Shown here piece by piece: positions 5,201 through 5,561 of a stretch of 5,561 nt of DNA. The position numbers and the translations under genes are program-made. Each line of letters begins with the position of its first letter. Positions within the stretch are counted from its first letter, which is position 1. The stretch is taken from positions 1 to 5,561 of the forward strand of contig JAQICW010000417.1 in the NCBI GenBank assembly GCA_027858355.1, given 5' to 3'. Below the pieces are notes generated by a model. It did no database searches and was not told where the DNA came from. It worked only from the letters and a program-made list of their open reading frames with translations. The stretch is from Desulfobacula sp. Its GTDB lineage: Bacteria; Desulfobacterota; Desulfobacteria; Desulfobacterales; Desulfobacteraceae.

Positions 5201-5561
5201 GACAACCTGTGTATTGAGAATATGCTTTCCTGGCATCATACTGGTTTTCATGTATATATTGGTGACAGAATTTATCCCGATGACAAAACTGGTCTTGGGA
5301 ATTTGGCCAAGTACATTATCCGTGCGTGTTTTTCCCAGAAAAGAATGATCTATGTTCCGGCAAAAGAATCAACTGACGGTATTGCCAAAGTGATTTATAC
5401 CGCTAAAGACAGAAAGTCCCGAAAAATTTTTAATGCTCTGGACTGGCTTGCTCAACTGGTGACCCACATTCCCAGCAGGTATGAGCAAACCGTTCGCTAC
5501 TATGGTTTCTATTCGAATAAATCCAGGGGAATGAGAAAAAAGGCAAATATTGATGATAGCA
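5201..5561 (+). mobile_element. IS91-type transposase fragment, 5'-truncated and running off the right edge
   Basis: The plus-strand frame is open to the window end (120 codons) and carries the hallmarks of the C-terminal half of IS91/IS801-type (HUH, Y2_Tnp) rolling-circle transposases. They are M-L-S-W-H-H-T-G-F-H-V-Y, N-L-A-K-Y-I-I-R-A-C-F-S, K-V-I-Y, a W-L-A-Q-L-V-T-H-I-P segment, and V-R-Y-Y-G-F-Y-S-N-K-S-R-G. The tyrosine in L-A-K-Y-I-I-R is the likely nucleophile; only one is visible in this segment. The N-terminal zinc-finger and HUH regions are absent and no start codon with a ribosome site is seen. Upstream of about 5201 the DNA belongs to the flavoprotein remnant. The downstream end and any terminal repeat lie outside the window. 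Confidence 0.85.

Overview
The window looks like moderately AT-rich accessory DNA of a sulfate-reducing deltaproteobacterium, most likely a member of the Desulfobacterales. This is inferred from a QmoC-type (HdrC-HdrE fusion) membrane iron-sulfur protein, from a GrdB/PrdB-like gene that appears to encode a selenoprotein, and from a dense scatter of truncated genes and transposase remnants, which is typical of mobile-element-rich genomes in that order. No rRNA, tRNA or CRISPR is visible, so the taxonomy rests on gene content alone.

Left part (1-2000): the window opens inside the C-terminus of an ISAzo13-family transposase. A short tail follows that may be the end of an interrupted host gene. 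Next comes the most notable gene, a 410-codon reductase of the glycine/sarcosine/betaine/D-proline reductase selenoprotein B family (422-1654). It is interrupted by one in-frame UGA at 881-883, exactly at the first position of a U-x-x-C redox motif. A bacterial-SECIS-like hairpin (891-915) follows the UGA with its apical loop 17 nt downstream. Read as selenocysteine, the UGA joins two apparent ORFs into one protein. Converging on it is the C-terminal part of a response-regulator receiver domain that has lost its N-terminal portion.

Middle (2050-4840): a small conserved-looking hypothetical gene (83 aa, TTG start) converges on a three-gene minus-strand operon. Its order of transcription is a TetR/AcrR repressor, a QmoC/HdrCE-like membrane iron-sulfur protein, and a four-helix membrane protein whose start overlaps the end of the QmoC-like gene. 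The repressor gene is preceded by two palindromic operator boxes lying on a recognisable promoter, so the operon is probably autoregulated. The absence of qmoA, qmoB and aprBA within the window suggests a stand-alone, regulated quinone-linked redox module of unknown electron partner.

Right part (4840-5561): an intergenic stretch carries a perfect 8-bp inverted repeat. Beyond it lies the C-terminal remnant of an HI0933/YhiN-type flavoprotein, minus strand. This runs directly into an IS91-type transposase fragment on the plus strand that continues past the window. Both genes lack their 5' parts at the same point (about 5195-5203), marking a rearrangement breakpoint rather than a clean insertion.
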